NCBI RefSeq assembly: GCF_008831285.2
Contig: NW_022204706.1
Span: 1-11,642, forward strand
Origin: Nymphaea colorata
Taxonomy: Eukaryota > Streptophyta > Magnoliopsida > Nymphaeales > Nymphaeaceae
Reading direction: 5' to 3'
DNA: 11,642 bases
A program made the position numbers and the translations under genes. Every line of letters starts with the position of its first letter. Within the stretch, counting starts at the first letter, position 1. Below are positions 7,808 to 11,642 of the stretch, in pieces. Below the pieces are notes generated by a model. It worked only from the letters and a program-made list of their open reading frames with translations. It made no database searches and was not told the DNA's origin.

Positions 7808-7815
7808 TTTATATA
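7808..7815 (-). promoter_or_regulatory. TATA box of the LTR promoter
   Basis: The minus strand reads TATATAAA, a consensus plant TATA box, within GGTTATATAAAT. It lies 127 bases before the 3' end of the LTR, so transcription would start near 7775-7785 and leave R plus U5 of roughly 100 bases. This part of the LTR lies outside the window in the left copy, so conservation cannot be checked here. No strong AATAAA polyadenylation signal is seen downstream. Confidence 0.6.
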
Positions 7816-8313
7816 ACCATTTTGTTTCATACAAATTCACATCTATGTGCATGACCAAAATGCCCCAAAATCATAACATTGATGCCTAACAAAAAGAAGA
7901 CATCAATAAAACTAAAACATGAAGCGCCGGCACTACAAACGACAATCCCAAAACCTCCCCAGTAGGACGTGAGTGAAGCCATCTGCTCAACCTGTTGCCT
8001 CGGGTCTGCCAAAACCTGAAAAAGAAAACAACTGAAGGTTCAGCCTCGCAGTATGGCAACAAGCCAAGAAAATGCCAAACCCTCTCAAGTAAGGCTCAAA
8101 TAAAAGAACAAATATCAACCCATATACCGTCATGTCGTGTCAGAGTACGACACGTAAAAGCCACTTGATGGCCACACTAATACAACATCAGTCACATGCG
8201 AAACATGCTTAAACATAACACTTGCATTCATATCAATCACATATACGTCAGTCACATGCATTCTATCAAACACATTACATTTTCATTAACAGTTCCTGTG
8301 GGTGCAACACAGG

Positions 8314-8319
8314 CACGTG
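8314..8319. promoter_or_regulatory. G-box CACGTG in LTR (shared copy)
   Basis: Same motif and flanks as at 433-438 in the left LTR. On the coding strand it lies about 500 bases upstream of the TATA box, a reasonable place for an activator site. Function is inference. Confidence 0.35.
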
Positions 8320-8850
8320 CACACCGTGGGGGCCTACAGCTGAGAGACAACCCCCATGGTGGCCCATAACAGTATGGATCCATTTCACCCCACTGCAGCA
8401 GTAGAGCACTCATCCCTGGATGTGTGAAGTCCAAGGTGAGATACTCAGCCTTCCCTAGGACACCCAGGTTGGGAAGGCGGAAGCCCAACGCTCCAAGCAC
8501 AACACACAACAGAACCCTGGGGCCTTGCACCGCCTGCGCTCTGACAGGCGAGACCAGTGGCGAGAACGGGACGTCTCCCAAACACACAACCACATCCCAC
8601 CGCCTCTCATCTCTTATCCTTTCATTTTCTTTTTTTATCATTATCATTACTCATTCACAAGATGACTCGCTAGCACATGAGGTTAATACACCCTACGAGT
8701 GCACTTACACCTCCCAATGCCTCCACACGAGGTCTATACATACAGTAACAGTCATTGCTAGCCGTCATACAGTACGGGTACAACTACCCTCTATTTCATC
8801 CATTTGCATCGTTGCCCATGGCAATGCATATGCAACACGTACACATTCAT

Positions 8851-8886
8851 ATCAATCATCACATCAATCCTCACATCAATCACGTC
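8851..8886. repeat. 12-base tandem repeat, 3 units (shared LTR)
   Basis: Units ATCAATCATCAC, ATCAATCCTCAC and ATCAATCACGTC are identical to those at 964-999 in the left LTR. Unit number has not changed between the two copies, so the array predates their separation. Confidence 0.7.
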
Positions 8887-9403
8887 AATCACCTCTTTGA
8901 AAAACTTAGTCAATCCACATAGAGTAGTCTCGATCTGCGGTTGGCTCGTAGCTGTCCTATGCAGTTATCATTCTATGATGCTTTCTAATGCACAATTGGG
9001 GTCGAGGAGACACTCGACTCGATACCCCGCCTCATCTGTCCTAAACAGATATCAATTCTACCATGCACATGCCAATGCGTAATATTTTTAAAACAAATGA
9101 CTAATAGCCTTTCTAACCCATTCATATCATATAAGCAACATACATATACTCATTCACAAAGCAGTCAATCAATTAACATCACAATCCTAGGATCCCTTGC
9201 CTAGGAGCACACAATCACACATTTGCCCCAGGCAGGGATTTGCCTGAATGTCGCCATACTTGTGCGCGCTCACAAAACTCTTCAAAACTCCTGGAGCTTC
9301 GAACTCAAGGTCGACGGACGTGCCCGGGGTACCTGCAAACATAAACAAATGATAAGATTCCTACTAGATACCTAAACAATTCAAACAAATACAAAACAAA
9401 ATC

Positions 9404-9429
9404 CTTGAGGCACGTGTCATCGCCTCAAG
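9404..9429. repeat. LTR hairpin, 8-bp stem with G-box (shared LTR)
   Basis: CTTGAGGC and GCCTCAAG pair around the same ten-base loop as at 1520-1545, with CACGTGTC at the junction. No base differs between the two copies in stem or loop, although nearby sequence has changed. Confidence 0.5.
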
Positions 9430-10084
9430 AGGGTATCGACGGGTAGTGTCGACATACAAGCCCTCTAATAGGCCACTTCCCAACTTCTAGCTGTGCCAAC
9501 AAAAGTCAAAACTCAAAGCCATTAATCCGTCTATCACAAACGCCTTTCTCCAAACTTTGTTTTTCTTAATCAAGGCGTCAACCCAAAGGCACAAACAACT
9601 TACGTTCGCTTTCCCTGTTTAATTCCAAGACGCACCCGTTCACCAGAACGTGTGCTACACGCTCACCAAAACCGTCCTAATCTTCCTCACAGCCATACAA
9701 ACGCTACCATGCTTCCCTATTACTTCGAAAATCAACTCATCATGCTTAAAAGATCAACAAACACATGAATCATCGCTTCTCCATCATAACCCCACATTTT
9801 CCCCAAAAGCAAAATCGCTTGCATGCTTTCCTAACTATCAATTCTACCTTCTAGCATGCTCAAACAATAATTATACGCGTTCTAAAGAAAAATATATCAT
9901 AAAATAGGTTCAATTTCGCCTTGCTCACCCCAATTTGAAAGTCTAAACTGTTGTAATCCACCCGGTAGCCACCTCACGAGTCTAAGTGGTCCCCAAACGG
10001 CTAAAATCCTTCAATGCCGCCACCACCAAGGCCTTCTCTAAACGCTGTTATGAGGGAAGGACAAATCCCCAAGCTGAAATCAGA

Positions 10085-10435
10085 TCGAACAGTGATAGAA
10101 TAGTGAAAATCAGTGAGAGTGAGTGCTCGATTGGAGAAAATAGAAAAACAAGCAGAAAATGGGGAGAGAGCGTGAAGCGTGGACAGAGAGGGAGGTCGAG
10201 TAGAGGGAGAGAGAGAGAGAAAAATAGAGGGGGACTGATAGGGGAGATGGTTGGTCAAAGGGAAAAAGGCCAGCAGTGAGGGAGCGTGAATAAGAAAGGG
10301 TAAGTAGACGAGAGAAAGAGTGAGCGTGGGCAGAGAGAGATGCGAGGGAGAGCAGACGAAAGGGGAAAAGAGAAAACTAGAAAGGCAGTAGAAATAATGG
10401 AGAGGCAGAAGATAGGGCAGTAGAGGAGAGCTTAC
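10085..10435. repeat. Purine-rich (GA) tract in shared LTR
   Basis: This is the counterpart of 2215-2550 and differs by more substitutions and indels than the rest of the LTR, as expected for low-complexity DNA. On the coding strand it is a CT-rich tract that starts about 220 bases inside the LTR. It is bounded at 10435 by a GTAAG donor-like site on the minus strand. Confidence 0.75.
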
Positions 10436-10655
10436 CCACGCTGCTGCCGTCGCCACCTCCGCCACTGCCGGTCGAGCCACCGCCTGCACCACCTCCGTCT
10501 TCTTCTTCTCTGCACTGGCCGTGAGTACCCAGGAGATAACGAGAGGAAAAGAGGGAAAGGCGATGGAGAAGAGCCTCGCATCGGGCTCTTTCACGCCAAG
10601 GGTTCGTGTCTGGGTTCCGATCCGACCCGACCTGCCCAAAACAACGAGCGTTACA

Positions 10656-10666
10656 TCCTACCCTCC
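10656..10666 (-). other. Polypurine tract (PPT) of element 2
   Basis: GGAGGGTAGGA on the minus strand is identical to the tract of element 1 and abuts the LTR boundary at 10655 in the same way. Its presence on this side of the LTR is the direct evidence that a second internal region starts here and that this is not flanking host DNA. Confidence 0.9.
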
Positions 10667-10703
10667 ATAAAAAAAAAATTCGTCCTCGAATTTAGATCAT
10701 ACA

Positions 10704-11210
10704 TCAATGCAAGAAAAGTGGGATATCTCTTCTGCATGTCCTCCTTAGGTTCCCATGTACTCTCCTTCAACCCATGGTACTGCCATTCCACTTTCACCAA
10801 CGGAATTCTCTTAGTGCGAAGCACTTGCCTCGATGATCCACAATTCTAATGGGTTTTCTTCCATTGTCAAATCATCTTGTACTAGAATACCTTGAAATCA
10901 ATCAATGTGTCGGATCTGGTACGTATTTTCGAAGCATGAAAACATGGAAGACTCATGAACGTGACTCAAATCAGTGGTAACGCCAATCTGTATGCCACCT
11001 CTTCAATCTTCTCTAATATCTCAAAAGGTCCTACGAACCTCGGGCTCAATTTTCCCTTCGCACCAAAGCGAAAAACACCTTTAGCAAGAGAAATCTTAAA
11101 AACACATGATCACCCTCCTCAAAAGCCAATTCTCTACGACGAATGTGAGCACAACTTTCTGTCTGCTCTACTTTTCTGTCTGCTCTGAGCAGTCAACAAC
11201 TTTTTCCTTA
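10704..11210 (-). pseudogene. Integrase C-terminal module and chromodomain of element 2, frameshifted
   Basis: The minus strand carries the LAFEEGDHV region, RFVGPFEIL (GPF motif near 11020-11045) and the chromodomain. In the chromodomain the TGG at 10785-10783 and the AATTCC near 10803 are intact where element 1 is broken. It has its own small deletions, seen against element 1: in the CATGTGATT stretch near 10900, in the GAACAGCCC stretch near 10855, in GAGAGCAAG near 10828 and two bases near 10725. The last of these moves the natural TGA (10706-10704) out of frame. A 16-17 base tandem duplication disrupts 11154-11186. Confidence 0.85.
11154..11186. repeat. Tandem duplication of 16-17 bases in element 2 integrase
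   Basis: ACTTTCTGTCTGCTCT (11154-11169) is followed directly by ACTTTTCTGTCTGCTCT (11170-11186). Element 1 has a single copy (near 3309-3325). A slippage-type duplication specific to element 2, adding to its frame disruption. Confidence 0.85.
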
Positions 11211-11642
11211 TCAATAGCACTTGGTCGTGTAGTGTTGCAATACTAAAGGGTTTTCGATCTTACCATCACCCAATTCGGTCCAACAAGTTGGCGATCTGCA
11301 AGGCCTTCCATACAAAGCCTCAAAAGGCGTCATCCCAATACTAGAGTGGTAACTGTTATTATATGCAAATTCTGCCAATTTCACATGTTTGTCCCATTCT
11401 CCTTTCCATTCTAAGACACATGCACGCAACGTGTCCTCTAAAGTCTGAATGGTCCTCTCAAACTGCCCATCAGTTTGGGGGTGAAACGCTGTGCTCAACT
11501 TAAGCTTGGTACCCAATGCTTTCTGTAATTGCCCCCAAAACCTAGAAGTAAAATGTGGATCTCGATCCAAAATGATAGACTTTGGCACTCCATACAATCT
11601 TACTATCTCGCCAATATATAACTCTGCGAGACTTTCCAAAGA
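11211..11642 (-). pseudogene. Integrase core of element 2, open fragment, partial at window edge
   Basis: This reads open from the window edge to 11211, about 143 codons. It includes the second catalytic Asp in LDRDP (codon 11567; element 1 has SDRDP) and the Glu in FERTIQ (11459), again with 35 residues between. The LAEFAYN and FEALYG motifs follow. The CAG at 11525-11523 and Gly codon at 11468-11466 are intact where element 1 has TAG and Trp. The frame breaks by loss of one base near 11227 (CTACACGACC versus CTACACCGACC), ending in LQHYTTKCY. The first catalytic Asp and the zinc-binding part lie outside the window. Confidence 0.9.

Larger units (their letters stand above)
1..10655 (-). mobile_element. 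Element 1: Ty3/gypsy LTR retrotransposon, Tekay/Del-type chromovirus, degenerate
   Basis: Read on the minus strand the order is 5' LTR (7682-10655), primer binding site, leader, Gag, protease, reverse transcriptase, RNase H, integrase, chromodomain, polypurine tract, and 3' LTR (1-2802, cut by the window edge). Integrase after RNase H defines Ty3/gypsy, and the chromodomain with GPF motif defines a chromovirus. Assignment to Tekay/Del is inferred from the chromodomain style, the initiator-Met primer site and the long LTRs. The coding region has many stops and frameshifts, so the copy is non-autonomous. No target-site duplication can be seen, because the left end is outside the window and the right LTR continues into another element. 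Confidence 0.95.
7682..10655 (-). repeat. Complete 2,974-base LTR shared by element 1 (5' LTR) and element 2 (3' LTR)
   Basis: On the plus strand it starts TGTCACACCCCGACC and ends GCGTTACA, so it has the TG...CA ends of an LTR. The left side abuts the primer binding site of element 1. The right side abuts a polypurine tract (10656-10666) of element 2. It therefore serves both copies. It matches 1-2802 with scattered substitutions and many one- to few-base indels. Most of its length would be U3; a TATA box lies near the end of the minus-strand reading. It contains the purine-rich tract, hairpins, G-boxes and 12-base tandem repeats also found in the left LTR. Confidence 0.95.
7682..11642 (-). 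mobile_element. Element 2: second copy of the same retrotransposon family, partial (runs off the window)
   Basis: Its 3' LTR is the shared LTR 7682-10655. The polypurine tract, chromodomain and part of integrase follow at 10656-11642 and align with 2803-3782 of element 1 in the same orientation. It continues beyond the window. Substitutions and indels differ from element 1, so it is an independent copy or an old tandem duplicate and not a very recent duplication. Confidence 0.92.

Overview
The window is repetitive plant nuclear DNA. Almost all of it is one family of Ty3/gypsy LTR retrotransposon read on the minus strand. No host gene, tRNA, rRNA or bacterial-type feature is supported. The domain order on the minus strand is Gag (two zinc knuckles), aspartic protease, reverse transcriptase, RNase H, integrase (with GPF motif) and C-terminal chromodomain. 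Together with a primer binding site matching plant initiator-Met tRNA and LTRs of about 3 kb, this points to a Tekay/Del-type chromovirus of a flowering plant, probably a eudicot. The species cannot be read from the sequence.

Layout, left to right on the plus strand: 1-2802 is an LTR cut by the window edge (its first 213 bases lie outside). It is the 3' LTR of element 1. 2803-2813 is the polypurine tract. 2852-7446 is the degenerate gag-pol region of element 1. 7447-7664 is the untranslated leader, with a candidate 160-base intron. 7665-7677 is the primer binding site. 7682-10655 is a complete 2,974-base LTR. Immediately after it, at 10656-10666, comes a second polypurine tract, then the chromodomain and integrase of a second copy (element 2) that runs off the window end at 11642.

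The complete LTR therefore does two jobs: it is the 5' LTR of element 1 and the 3' LTR of element 2. A tandem LTR-internal-LTR-internal array with a shared LTR is what unequal recombination between LTRs produces. It is the reciprocal of solo-LTR formation.

Neither copy can make a polyprotein. Element 1 has at least nine in-frame stops and about ten frameshifts. Element 2 has its own, different lesions. Several sites broken in element 1 are intact in element 2 (the integrase CAG at 11523-11525, the chromodomain TGG at 10783-10785), so the two decayed independently. At least five of the element 1 stops are TAG where CAG is the likely ancestor, which fits deamination of methylated cytosine in CHG context.

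The LTRs hold the non-coding structure of interest: a TATA box only 127 bases from the LTR end, a pyrimidine-rich tract of about 340 bases (coding strand), a G-quadruplex motif kept in one LTR and lost in the other, hairpins, G-boxes, short tandem repeats and several splice-like signals. No wholly new system was found. The shared-LTR array, the leader intron and the LTR architecture are the points most worth checking.
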